Position numbers and translations under genes: made by a program. From contig NZ_BMRF01000003.1 in assembly GCF_014648495.1 (NCBI RefSeq), positions 186,001 to 250,000 on the forward strand: DNA of 64,000 nucleotides, in the 5' to 3' direction. The stretch's first letter is position 1; each line of letters begins with the position of its first letter. Of the stretch, positions 49,312 through 57,654 are shown in pieces. The notes beneath the pieces were generated by a model. It was not told the DNA's origin. It made no database searches and worked only from the letters and a program-made list of their open reading frames with translations. Origin of the DNA: Actinomadura cremea. Its GTDB lineage: Bacteria; Actinomycetota; Actinomycetes; Streptosporangiales; Streptosporangiaceae.

Positions 49312-51120
49312 TCAGCGGAACCACGTGTCCGGGCGGTGCTCGTAGGCGTTGTTCTCGTCGACCATCACCAGGGTGAGGGCGCCCGCCATGGCCTCGGCCG
49401 CGCGCCGGCGCGCCCGGTGCTCCGCGGGCGACAGCGGCCGCAGGCCGAGCGCCTCGGCGGCCTCGGCGTCCTCGTCGGGCTCGCCCCTGTCCGGGTCGGT
49501 GCTGACCATGAACCGCAGGGCCTCCTCGAGATCGCGGCCGAGCACCTGGTAGCCGCCCTCGGAGTCGGCGTACAGCACCGGACGGCGGGAACCGTCGCCG
49601 CACAGGAAGTAGGTGCCGCCGGTGCCGTGCCCGGCGAACGAGTACAGCGGGGCGCCGCAGTAGAGGTGGACGGCCTCGACGTGCTCGTGGGGCATCGCGC
49701 AGTCGAGCCCGGCCAGCACGTTCTGCAGGTCCTCGCTCTCCCAGACGCGGGTCAGCAGCTCGGGCGGCGGCGCCGGCTCGGGGGCGCCGTCGCCGAGCCA
49801 GGCGGCGGCCGCCACCGGATCGGTCGCGTCGGCGGGCACCAGCACCGCGGACCCGTCCCGGGCGCCCCCGGACCGCACCACCAGGCGGACCGCCTGCCCC
49901 AGCACCGTGGCGGGGACGTCGTGGAGCGTCAGCTCGCACCCGGGGTCGCCGGGATCGGGCACGGGCCCGGCGACCCGTGCCAGCGGCGCCTCGGCGGCGA
50001 GGCGCGCCCAGCCCAGGCGGTCGGCGGCGCAGCGACGCAGATCCGGCGTGACCCGCCCGGCTCCGCGGGTCGCCGCGGACGAGGCGGCGCCGAACCGCCG
50101 GGCGGCCCGTTCCCGCAGCTCCTCGTCGGACGCGTGGACGATGTCGGCGGCGCTCCACCCGGGATCGACGAGGTCGGACGGCACCAGGCGGCCGGACCAG
50201 CAGTACTGCGCGAAGCCGTCCCGGTACCGGACGGCCGGGCCGTCCTCCCGGTGCAGCCGCCCCAGGGCGTCGGTGTGGACCTCGGCCGGGGGAGCGGACA
50301 GCAGGGCGACGCCGTTGAGCGGCCACCACCATCCGACGGCCGGGGCCAGGCGCAGCCGGGCCCGCAGATCGCCCGTCTCCGGGACGCCGCCGTGGCGCAC
50401 CGCCGCCAGGATCAGGAGCGCGTGGTGGTCCGGAGCGCGCACCGCCTCCCAGACCCGCCGCCACCGCTTCCAGTCATCGGGGCGCGGGGCCTCGGCGCAT
50501 GACCGCAGTGCCGCGCGCACCGCGTCCCACCGCTCGGCGGGGAACACCGGCCGGAGCCCCCGCAGCAGCCGCTCGTGGGCCTGCGCGCCGGCCTCGGCGA
50601 AGAACTCCGGATCGCCCGGTGCCAGCGCCTCCTCCTTGAACCGGGCACCGACGGCGGTGTTGATCGCCCAGGCGGGCTCGCCGACGCGCTGCAGGACCGC
50701 CCGCACGTTCGGGTCGTCCATGTCGTGGGAGAGCCGGTAGGCCGAGGAGACCGGCGGCAGCCGCCACCGCGCGGCGAAGGGCTCGTCCTCCTCGAAGGGG
50801 GACGGCTCCCGACCGGCGCCGGCTCCGTACGCCCCCTCCAGGCGCGCCGTCGCGGCACCGACCCAGAGCTCGTGCGCCTCCGGGTTCTCCGCGCGGTCCA
50901 GGTGCTCGTGGCCGTACAGCAGGGTCCGCGCCGCTATCGCGCCCGCCAGCGGCGATTCCAGCCAGATGACGGCCTCGGGCCGCTCCCATCCCCGGGCTTC
51001 GTACAGTTCCGCGAGCGCCCGCTCCGCGTCCCCGCGGTCCGGTGCGGCCGCCCGCGCCTCCCACGCGCCGCACAGCTCGTCGACGAGCTGTGCGGCACCG
51101 GCCGTGTCTCCTGCTGCCAT
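49312..51120 (-). CDS. large DUF6745-type protein
   Basis: A 602-residue soluble protein. The middle contains DALGRLHREDGPAVRYRDGFAQYCWSGRLVPSDLVDPG, the hallmark 'HREDGPA...W.G..VP' block of the DUF6745 family. The N-terminal third is helical (LYEARGWERPEAVIWLESPLAGAIAARTL). The C-terminal third has a second copy-like block around ELTLHDVPATVLGQAVRLV, and ends VDENNAYEHRPDTWFR. Biological role not known. ATG 51120 has GGAG eight bases upstream; a longer start at 51186 would add a low-complexity tail. No partner gene is adjacent. Confidence 0.75.
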   Translation of the reverse strand: MAAGDTAGAAQLVDELCGAWEARAAAPDRGDAERALAELYEARGWERPEAVIWLESPLAGAIAARTLLYGHEHLDRAENPEAHELWVGAATARLEGAYGAGAGREPSPFEEDEPFAARWRLPPVSSAYRLSHDMDDPNVRAVLQRVGEPAWAINTAVGARFKEEALAPGDPEFFAEAGAQAHERLLRGLRPVFPAERWDAVRAALRSCAEAPRPDDWKRWRRVWEAVRAPDHHALLILAAVRHGGVPETGDLRARLRLAPAVGWWWPLNGVALLSAPPAEVHTDALGRLHREDGPAVRYRDGFAQYCWSGRLVPSDLVDPGWSAADIVHASDEELRERAARRFGAASSAATRGAGRVTPDLRRCAADRLGWARLAAEAPLARVAGPVPDPGDPGCELTLHDVPATVLGQAVRLVVRSGGARDGSAVLVPADATDPVAAAAWLGDGAPEPAPPPELLTRVWESEDLQNVLAGLDCAMPHEHVEAVHLYCGAPLYSFAGHGTGGTYFLCGDGSRRPVLYADSEGGYQVLGRDLEEALRFMVSTDPDRGEPDEDAEAAEALGLRPLSPAEHRARRRAAEAMAGALTLVMVDENNAYEHRPDTWFR

Positions 51121-51325
51121 CGGTGCGTCTCCGTGTTCGTCCGACAGGACCCCCTTCAGAGCCCCACCGCGCCGCGCCGGTTCCACCCGGCCCGCTTCTC
51201 GAACGCGGGCCGCCGTCGAGCGTGCGCGGTCAACCGGGGAATGTTGATCCGGCGAACAATCCGGCGTACTGGCCGGTCATGGCCTTGATCAGGTCGTTCG
51301 CCGGACGCGTGCCGTTTCCCCCGCG

Positions 51326-51357
51326 TTACTTGATTGTTACGGCCAACAACAAATTAA
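51326..51357. promoter_or_regulatory. palindromic operator upstream of sugar ABC operon
   Basis: In the 382-base gap between 51121 and 51502 the only AT-rich patch is a palindrome: a TTACTTGATTGTT arm (51326-51338) and an AACAACAAATTAA arm (51345-51357) around a six-base spacer, with 10 of 13 positions matching. It resembles ROK/XylR-type operators and lies ~145 bases before the binding-protein start. Inferred binding site of the ROK repressor at 55721. The rest of the gap shows nothing else recognisable. Confidence 0.6.
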
Positions 51358-51502
51358 CGGGCGCCCGGGTCTGGTGTGACGGACGAGCGGGACATAAGTT
51401 GCGGGGCACAACATTCACGCCGGTGCAGGACGGGCCCGCACACCGGCGGCGAAAACCCCCGAGGCCGCGACCTGCGGCCACCCCCAAGAAAGGACCCGTG
51501 CA

Positions 51503-52585
51503 ATGCGCAAGGGGATCCTCCGCCTGGCGGCGGCCTCCGCCGCCGCGGCAGTGTCGCTCACGTCGCTCACCGCGTGCGGGGACGACTCCGAAGGCACCTC
51601 GACCGGCGCGGCCGAGGGCAAGATCGGCGTGATCCTGCCCGACACGACCTCGTCGGACCGCTACGAGAGCTTCGACCGCCCGTACCTGACGCAGGCGTTC
51701 AAGGCCGCCGGCGTCGAGTACGACATCCAGAACGCCGAGGGCTCCGCACAGCGGTTCCAGACGATCGCCGAGCAGATGCTCACCAACGGCGTCACCGTCC
51801 TGGTCGTGGACGGCATCGACTCGAACTCGGCCGCCGCCGTGCAGCGCCTCGCGCAGAACCGCGGCGTGCCGACGATCGACTACGACCGGCTCACGCTCGG
51901 CGGCGTCTCCGACTACTACGTGTCGTTCGACAACGTGAAGGTGGGCGCGGCGCTCGGCACGGGGCTGCAGGAGTGCCTCGGCGACAAGGAGTCGAACATC
52001 GTCTACCTGAACGGTGCGCCGACCGACAACAACGCGACGCTGTTCGCGCAGGGCTACCACGGGGTCCTGGACAAGAACTCCAAGTACAAGAAGGCCGCCG
52101 AGCAGGCCGTTCCGGACTGGAAGGCCGAGAACGCCGCCACGATCTTCGAGCAGATGTGGACCGAGCAGAAGGGCGAGATCGACGGCGTGCTGGCCGCCAA
52201 CGACGGCATCGGCAACGCGGTCATCTCGATCCTGAAGAAGAACCGGGCCGCGGGCGACGTCGCCGTGACCGGCCAGGACGCGACCCTGCAGGGCCTCCAG
52301 AACATCCTGGACGGCAACCAGTGCATGACCGTCTACAAGCCGATCAAGCAGGAGGCGGACGCCGCCGCGAAGCTCGCGGTGTCGCTGCTCAAGGGCGAGA
52401 AGGGCGAGACGAACGGCACCGTCAAGGACCCGAAGGGCAACCGCGACGTCCCGTCCGTGCTGCTCGAGCCGATCACCATCACCGAGGACAACATCAAGAA
52501 GGTCGTCGACGACGGCTTCGTGAAGGCCGCGGAGCTGTGCGCGGGCGCCTACGCGCAGAAGTGCAAGGACGCCGGCGTCCAGTGA
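51503..52585 (+). CDS. xylose-type sugar ABC transporter substrate-binding lipoprotein
   Basis: A 360-residue binding protein. The signal sequence ends in a lipobox (SLTAC, Cys near residue 25). The mature part is XylF-like: KIGVILPDTTSSDRYESFDRPYL, VTVLVVDGIDSNSAAAVQ, TIDYDRLTLGG (sugar-contact residues), NIVYLNGAPTDNNATLFAQGY and QDATLQGLQNILDGNQCMTVYKP. It delivers a pentose or related sugar to the permease. AAAGGACCC precedes the ATG. First gene of a five-gene operon. A strong internal hairpin follows it, expected to raise its level over the membrane components. Confidence 0.9.
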   Translation: MRKGILRLAAASAAAAVSLTSLTACGDDSEGTSTGAAEGKIGVILPDTTSSDRYESFDRPYLTQAFKAAGVEYDIQNAEGSAQRFQTIAEQMLTNGVTVLVVDGIDSNSAAAVQRLAQNRGVPTIDYDRLTLGGVSDYYVSFDNVKVGAALGTGLQECLGDKESNIVYLNGAPTDNNATLFAQGYHGVLDKNSKYKKAAEQAVPDWKAENAATIFEQMWTEQKGEIDGVLAANDGIGNAVISILKKNRAAGDVAVTGQDATLQGLQNILDGNQCMTVYKPIKQEADAAAKLAVSLLKGEKGETNGTVKDPKGNRDVPSVLLEPITITEDNIKKVVDDGFVKAAELCAGAYAQKCKDAGVQ

Positions 52586-52602
52586 CGGCTCCCCGTTGAC
52601 CT

Positions 52603-52672
52603 CGTGGCGGGCCCCGCTCCCCGAGAGCGCCCCGGGTGCCCGGAACCCCGGGACGCGTGGGGGCCCGCCACG
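52603..52672 (+). promoter_or_regulatory. 13-bp hairpin between binding-protein and ATPase genes
   Basis: CGTGGCGGGCCCC (52603-52615) pairs perfectly with GGGGCCCGCCACG (52660-52672), enclosing a further CCCGG-rich hairpin. There is no T-run and the downstream genes are clearly part of the operon. It is therefore more likely a processing or stability element, or partial attenuator, than a full terminator. Confidence 0.7.
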
Positions 52673-52696
52673 GGCACGACCCTTGGAAGGAAACAC

Positions 52697-53482
52697 GTGG
52701 CAGACAACGGTGACCCCGTACTGCGCCTGACCGGGCTGAACAAGAGCTTCGGCCCCGTCCACGTGCTGCACGACGTGGACTTCGCGGTGCGGCGCGGCGA
52801 GGTGATGGCCCTCGTCGGCGACAACGGCGCGGGGAAGTCCACCCTCATCAAGTGCATCGCCGGGATCCACCCCGTCGACTCGGGCCGGATCGAGTTCGAG
52901 GGGCGGCCGGTGACCATCGACGGGCCGCGCGCCGCCGCCGACCTCGGCATCGAGGTCGTCTACCAGGACCTCGCGCTCGCCGACAACCTCGACATCGTCC
53001 AGAACATGTTCCTCGGCCGGGAGCGGCGCAAGTTCGCCGTGCTGGACGAGGCGTCGATGGAGAAGGCGGCCCGCGAGACCCTCGCCCGGCTGTCGGTCCG
53101 GACGGTCAAGTCGGTGCGGCAGCAGGTGTCGAACCTGTCGGGCGGGCAGCGGCAGACGGTCGCGATCGCCAAGGCCGCCCTGTGGGAGTCGAAGGTCGTC
53201 ATCCTGGACGAGCCGACGGCCGCGCTGGGCGTCGCGCAGACGGAGCAGGTGCTGGACCTGGTGCGGCGGCTCGCCGACACCGGCCACGCCGTCGTGCTCA
53301 TCTCGCACAACATGAACGACGTGTTCCAGGTGGCGGACCGCATCACCGCCCTGTACCTCGGCCGGGTCGCGGCGGACGTCGCGAGCTCCGAGGTCACCCA
53401 CGGCCAGGTCGTGGAGCTCATCACCGCCGGCCGTTCCGGTGATCTCGGCCTCGCGCCGACGACCGCCGCCGAGAACATCTGA
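52697..53482 (+). CDS. sugar ABC transporter ATPase, single-domain, copy 1
   Basis: A 261-residue ABC ATPase with one nucleotide-binding domain. Walker A is VGDNGAGKSTL, the Q-loop follows GIEVVYQDLAL, the signature is NLSGGQRQTVAI, Walker B is KVVILDEPTAALG and the switch His is in LISHNMNDVF. Classical XylG/RbsA proteins have two such domains (about 500 residues); this short form belongs to the FrcA-like group and must dimerise. GTG start after GGAAGGA. It sits directly upstream of the permease gene with an 11-base gap. Confidence 0.93.
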   Translation: MADNGDPVLRLTGLNKSFGPVHVLHDVDFAVRRGEVMALVGDNGAGKSTLIKCIAGIHPVDSGRIEFEGRPVTIDGPRAAADLGIEVVYQDLALADNLDIVQNMFLGRERRKFAVLDEASMEKAARETLARLSVRTVKSVRQQVSNLSGGQRQTVAIAKAALWESKVVILDEPTAALGVAQTEQVLDLVRRLADTGHAVVLISHNMNDVFQVADRITALYLGRVAADVASSEVTHGQVVELITAGRSGDLGLAPTTAAENI

Positions 53483-53493
53483 AGGGGCAGCAG

Positions 53494-54777
53494 GTGTCCA
53501 CCGAAATCCCCGAAGGCAAGGAGGCCGCCGTGAAAATGGCGGACTCGGACTTCGCCACCGACCTGCGCGAGCACGACCTGCGATCGGCGCTGCACGACTA
53601 CTGGGGCCGCCTGCGGGCCGGTGAACTGGGCGCCCTGCCCGCCGCGCTCGGCTTGGTCTCGCTGATCGTGCTGTTCACCGCCCTCAAGCCCGACACGTTC
53701 CTCAGCAACACCAACATCGCGAACCTGTTCACCCAGGCGCTGCCCATCTCGCTTCTCGCGATGGGCCTGGTGTTCGTGCTGCTGCTCGGTGAGATCGACC
53801 TGTCGGCGGGCGTGACGAGCGGCGTCTCCGCGGCCGTCATGGCCAAACTGCTCACCGACGCCGGATACGCCTGGCCGGTCGTGGTGCTCAGCGCGATCGC
53901 GGTCGGGATCGTCATCGGCGCCGTGATCGGCTGGCTCGTCGCGGTGGTGCGGATCCCCTCGTTCGTCGTCACGCTGGCGTTCTTCCTCGGCCTGCAGGGC
54001 ATCATCCTGTGGCTGATCGGCGAGGGCGGCACGGTCGCCGTCCGCGACGACGTCATCGTGGCGCTCGCCAACCGCAACATGCCGATCTGGCTCGGCTGGA
54101 CGCTCGCCATCGTCTGCTCGGCCGGCTACGCCGGCCTGCAGCTGCTGCGCTGGCAGCGGCAGCGCTCCGGGGGCCTGCACTCCCGCCCGCTGCAGCTCGT
54201 CCTCGTCCAGTCCGTCGCGATCGCGGCGGCGCTGCTGATCGGCACCGCCGTGCTGAGCGTCGACCGCGCGCCCAGCCCGATGGCCGTGGTCGCCGGCGTC
54301 CCGTGGGGCGTGCTGCTGGTCGGCGTCCTGCTGATCGTCTGCACGTTCGTCCTCGCCCGGACCCCGTTCGGTCGGCACGTCTACGCGGTCGGCGGCAACG
54401 CCGAGGCCGCGCGGCGGGCCGGCATCAACGTCACCCGCATCCGGGTCTCCGTCTTCATGATCGGGTCGGGGCTGGCGGCGGTCAGCGGCATCGTCGCGGC
54501 GTCCCGGCTCATGTCGGTCAACACCGCGGCGGGCGGCGGCGACACGCTGCTGTACGCGGTGGGTGCGGCGGTGATCGGCGGGACGAGCCTGTTCGGCGGC
54601 CGCGGCAAGGCGCGCGACGCGATCCTCGGCGGCCTGGTCATCGCGATGATCCAGAACGGGCTGGGCCTGATCGGGACGTCGGCGTACCTGACGTTGCTCA
54701 TCACCGGCCTGGTGCTGCTGTTCGCCGCGAGCATCGACGCGCTGGCCCGGCGCCGGCGCAGCAGTACGGGCAGATGA
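53494..54777 (+). CDS. sugar ABC transporter permease (XylH/RbsC family)
   Basis: A 427-residue membrane protein with about ten helices. Family features are LLAMGLVFVLLLGEIDLSAG (conserved EIDLS), IPSFVVTLAFFLGLQGIILW, the coupling-helix region FGRHVYAVGGNAEAARRAGI, and GGTSLFGGRGKARDAILG. The length and two GG motifs match XylH-type permeases. It forms the transport path with the ATPases at 52697 and 54966. The spacing to the first ATPase is 11 bases. A hairpin lies in the 188-base gap to the second ATPase. Confidence 0.93.
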   Translation: MSTEIPEGKEAAVKMADSDFATDLREHDLRSALHDYWGRLRAGELGALPAALGLVSLIVLFTALKPDTFLSNTNIANLFTQALPISLLAMGLVFVLLLGEIDLSAGVTSGVSAAVMAKLLTDAGYAWPVVVLSAIAVGIVIGAVIGWLVAVVRIPSFVVTLAFFLGLQGIILWLIGEGGTVAVRDDVIVALANRNMPIWLGWTLAIVCSAGYAGLQLLRWQRQRSGGLHSRPLQLVLVQSVAIAAALLIGTAVLSVDRAPSPMAVVAGVPWGVLLVGVLLIVCTFVLARTPFGRHVYAVGGNAEAARRAGINVTRIRVSVFMIGSGLAAVSGIVAASRLMSVNTAAGGGDTLLYAVGAAVIGGTSLFGGRGKARDAILGGLVIAMIQNGLGLIGTSAYLTLLITGLVLLFAASIDALARRRRSSTGR

Positions 54778-54839
54778 ACCGTTCCGGCGACCACCGGGAG
54801 CCGATGGCCCGCACCGTCGGCTCCCCGGTCGCGCCCGTC

Positions 54840-54871
54840 GGCCCGTCCGGTCTCCCCGCACCGGACGGGCC
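54840..54871 (+). terminator. hairpin after permease gene
   Basis: GGCCCGTCCGG (54840-54850) pairs perfectly with CCGGACGGGCC (54861-54871), ten-base loop. A T-poor tail follows. It may end or attenuate the first part of the operon before the second ATPase gene. Confidence 0.6.
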
Positions 54872-54965
54872 CGCGGGCGTTTCCGCACCGTGGGCGACCG
54901 CTGATACGCTCGGCGTCCACGGCCGCGCGGGACGCGGCGGCGCGGCACGGTGGGAGCCCGACGGG

Positions 54966-55724
54966 ATGTCCAGAACTCCGGTTCTCGACCTGCGCGGCAT
55001 CGACAAGAGCTTCGGTTCGATGAAGGTGCTGCACGACGTCTCCTTCGCCGCGCACCCCGGCGAGGTGACCGCCCTGGTCGGCGACAACGGCGCCGGCAAG
55101 ACGACCCTCGTGAAGTGCATCGGCGGCATCCACCCGATCGACCGCGGCGAGTACCGCTTCGAGGGACGCCCGGTGCGGGTCGGCAGCCCGCGCGCGGCCA
55201 CGTCCCTCGGCATCGAGATCGTCCACCAGGACCTCGCGCTCTGCGAGAACCTCGACATCGTCGAGAACCTCTTCCTCGGCCGGGAGCGGCGACGCGGGCT
55301 CGCCCTGGACGAGGAGGCCATGGAGGACATGGCGCGCCGGACGCTCTCGGGGCTGTCGGTCCGGACGGTCGACTCGGTGCGGCGGCGGGTGTCGCACCTG
55401 TCGGGCGGGCAGCGGCAGACGGTCGCGATCGCCCGCGCCGTCCTGTGGGACTGCAAGGTCGTCGTCCTGGACGAGCCCTCGGCGGCGCTCGGCGTCGTGC
55501 AGACCCAGCAGGTGCTGGAGATCGTGCGGCGGCTCGCCGACCGCGGCCTCGCGGTCGTGCTGATCTCGCACAACATGAACGACGTGTTCGCCGTCTCCGA
55601 CCGGATCTGCGCGCTCTACCTCGGCCGGACGGCCGCGCAGGTGCGGACCGCCGACGTGACGCACCGGCAGGTCGTCGAACTGATCACCTCGGGCGTCAGC
55701 GGCGACCTGGGGCTGCGCCGATGA
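54966..55724 (+). CDS. sugar ABC transporter ATPase, single-domain, copy 2
   Basis: A 252-residue ATPase closely similar to copy 1. Walker A is VGDNGAGKTTL, the Q-loop GIEIVHQDLAL, the signature HLSGGQRQTVAI, Walker B KVVVLDEPSAALG and the switch His LISHNMNDVF, so it looks fully active. Unlike copy 1 it is cotranscribed with the ROK gene: its stop overlaps the ROK start (ATGA, 55721-55724). It could form homodimers with the same permease, pair with copy 1 as a heterodimer, or serve another permease. Confidence 0.92.
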   Translation: MSRTPVLDLRGIDKSFGSMKVLHDVSFAAHPGEVTALVGDNGAGKTTLVKCIGGIHPIDRGEYRFEGRPVRVGSPRAATSLGIEIVHQDLALCENLDIVENLFLGRERRRGLALDEEAMEDMARRTLSGLSVRTVDSVRRRVSHLSGGQRQTVAIARAVLWDCKVVVLDEPSAALGVVQTQQVLEIVRRLADRGLAVVLISHNMNDVFAVSDRICALYLGRTAAQVRTADVTHRQVVELITSGVSGDLGLRR

Positions 55725-56947
55725 GGGCGGGACCGTCGCAGGAGGACGTCCGGAGGCACAACCTCGGGACGCTGCTGCGGTTCGTGCACCTGCGCGGCCC
55801 CGCGTCGCGCGCGACGCTCGCCGAGTCGCTCGGCCTCAACCGCAGCACGATCATGGCGCTGACGTCCGACCTGACGGCGGCCGGGCTCGTCCGCGAGGAG
55901 CTGCCGCGCGGCCCCGGCCGCCGCGCCGGGCGCCCGTCGCTCGTCGTCCGTCCCGAGTCGACGCGCGTGTACGTGCTGGCGTTCGAGGTAGCGGTGGACC
56001 GGCTCGTCGTCGCCCGGGTCGGCCTCGGCGGCGTGATCCTGGACCGGCGCGAGGGCCGCCGGGCCCGCGACTCCGACCCGTCGGAACTGCTGGGCACGCT
56101 GGTGGCGGGCGCCCGCTCGCTCGTCCGCAAGGCGGAACGGGACGCGGTCTGCGTCGGCGCCGCGCTCGGCTTCCCCGGGACGGTGCGCCGCGCCGACGAC
56201 GCGATCATGTTCGGCCCGAACCTCGATGTCGGCGACCTGCCGCTCGGCGACGCCCTGTCCCGCCGCCTCGGCCTCGGCATCCCCGTGTCGGTCTGCAACG
56301 ACGCGAACCTGGGCGCGCTCGCCGAGCACGAGCGGGGCACCGGGGTGGGCTGCGACAACCTCATCTACCTGCACGGCGACGTCGGCATCGGCGGCGGGAT
56401 CATCGCCGGCGGGCGGCTGCTCGGCGGCGACGAGGGGTTCGGCGGCGAGGTCGGGCACATGGTCGTCAACCCGGGCGGGCGGCGCTGCGCCTGCGGGTCG
56501 AAGGGCTGCCTGGAGGCCGAGGTGGGGGAGCGGACCCTGCTGTTCCTCGCGGGCCGGGAGGAGCGCCCCGACCAGGTCGGACGGGACGCGGTGCGCGCCG
56601 TCGTGGACGCCGCCGACCGGGGCGACATCGTGGCGCGGGAGGCGCTGCACCGGGTCGGGACGTGGCTGGGGCTCGGCGTCGCCAACCTCGTCAACGTCTT
56701 CAACCCGGGGCTGGTGGTGTTCGGCGGGACGCTCCGCGACATCTACCTGGGGGCCGCCGCGCAGGTCCGCAGCGTGCTGGCGCAGGGGGCGCTGGCCGCG
56801 CCGCGCGACAAGGTCAGGTTGCGGACGGCCGCGCTGGGGGACGACACGACGCTCGTCGGCGCCGCCGAGTTCGCGTTCGCGGAGGTCCTCGGCGACCCGG
56901 TGCAGGTGCTGGCCCGGCTGCGGACGCCGGAGAACGAGCCCGTCTAG
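55721..56947 (+). CDS. ROK-family transcriptional repressor
   Basis: A 408-residue ROK regulator. The N-terminal winged helix contains VRRHNLGTLLRFVHLRGPASRATLAESLGLNRSTIM. The sugar-kinase-like domain shows ALGFPGTVRR, VSVCNDANLGALAEHERGTG, GDVGIGGGIIAGG and the zinc cysteines in GGRRCACGSKGCLEAEVG. It senses a sugar, presumably the transported pentose, and represses the operon through the palindrome at 51326. The ATG overlaps the second ATPase stop. Its stop codon is inside a triple 20-bp tandem repeat. Confidence 0.93.
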   Translation: MRAGPSQEDVRRHNLGTLLRFVHLRGPASRATLAESLGLNRSTIMALTSDLTAAGLVREELPRGPGRRAGRPSLVVRPESTRVYVLAFEVAVDRLVVARVGLGGVILDRREGRRARDSDPSELLGTLVAGARSLVRKAERDAVCVGAALGFPGTVRRADDAIMFGPNLDVGDLPLGDALSRRLGLGIPVSVCNDANLGALAEHERGTGVGCDNLIYLHGDVGIGGGIIAGGRLLGGDEGFGGEVGHMVVNPGGRRCACGSKGCLEAEVGERTLLFLAGREERPDQVGRDAVRAVVDAADRGDIVAREALHRVGTWLGLGVANLVNVFNPGLVVFGGTLRDIYLGAAAQVRSVLAQGALAAPRDKVRLRTAALGDDTTLVGAAEFAFAEVLGDPVQVLARLRTPENEPV

Positions 56948-56987
56948 GCCCGCCCGAGCCCGTCTAGGCCGGCCCGAGCCCGTCCGG
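56936..56987. repeat. 20-bp tandem repeat, about 2.6 copies, spanning the ROK stop codon
   Basis: A unit beginning GAGCCCGTCTAGGCC occurs at 56936 and 56956; the second differs at one base. A third, more diverged and shorter unit starts at 56976. The TAG stop of the ROK gene is in the first unit and is repeated in the second. Confidence 0.9.
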
Positions 56988-57014
56988 GCCCGTTCGCGAC
57001 AGGGGAGGGCGCCG

Positions 57015-57530
57015 TCAGGCGATGCCGCCGTAGCCGCCCCGGTAGAAGATCAGCGGGTCGCCGTCGGCGTGCCGGCCGAGGTCGTGCACGCGGGCGACGA
57101 CGATCACGTGGTCGCCCGCGACGTGCTCCCGCTCGACCGAGCAGTCGATCCACGCGAGGGCGCCCTCGATCAGCGGGGCGCCGCCCCGGGTGCGCGTCCA
57201 CTCGATCCCGGCGAACTTGTCGTCGCCCCTGACCGCGAGCCGCTCGGAGACCTCCAGCTGCGGCTCGCTCAGGATGTTGACGCACAGCCGGTCGGCGGCG
57301 CGCAGCCGCGGCCACGTGCTGCTGGTGTGCGCGATGCAGAACGCGACGAGCGGGGGGTCGAGCGAGACGGACGTGAAGGAGTTCGCCACCAGGCCCGCGG
57401 GGCGCCCGGTGCCGGGCTCGACGGCGGTGATGGCGACCACGCCGGTCGCGAAGCGGCCCAGCACCGAGCGGAACCGGGCGCCGTCGATGCCGGTCGCGGG
57501 GGGTGCTGGAGCGGCGGCTCCGTCGAGCAT
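57015..57530 (-). CDS. flavin reductase-like FMN-binding protein
   Basis: A 171-residue flavin reductase-domain protein. It shows FRSVLGRFATGVVAITA, LVANSFTSVSLDPPLVAFCI (flavin site), WPRLRAADRLCVNIL and a GDPLIFYRGGYGG end. These proteins supply reduced FMN or FAD to two-component monooxygenases. No partner oxygenase is adjacent here. ATG 57530 is chosen; the upstream in-frame extension is not conserved. It is convergent with the ROK gene. Confidence 0.9.
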   Translation of the reverse strand: MLDGAAAPAPPATGIDGARFRSVLGRFATGVVAITAVEPGTGRPAGLVANSFTSVSLDPPLVAFCIAHTSSTWPRLRAADRLCVNILSEPQLEVSERLAVRGDDKFAGIEWTRTRGGAPLIEGALAWIDCSVEREHVAGDHVIVVARVHDLGRHADGDPLIFYRGGYGGIA

Positions 57531-57562
57531 TGGGCCGATCCCTTCTCTCGGGTTCGCGCGTT

Positions 57563-57575
57563 GTGCATCGTGCAC
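57563..57575. promoter_or_regulatory. short palindrome upstream of flavin reductase
   Basis: GTGCATCGTGCAC consists of GTGCA and TGCAC arms around three bases. It lies 33 bases upstream of the start codon, where an operator would be expected. Short enough that chance cannot be excluded. Confidence 0.3.
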
Positions 57576-57654
57576 GGGCACCCCCAGTACAGCGGACCAG
57601 CGGGGACGCTGATTCCCAAAGGGGACGAACTCCGTCAAAGGTCCTGGTCAGGGC

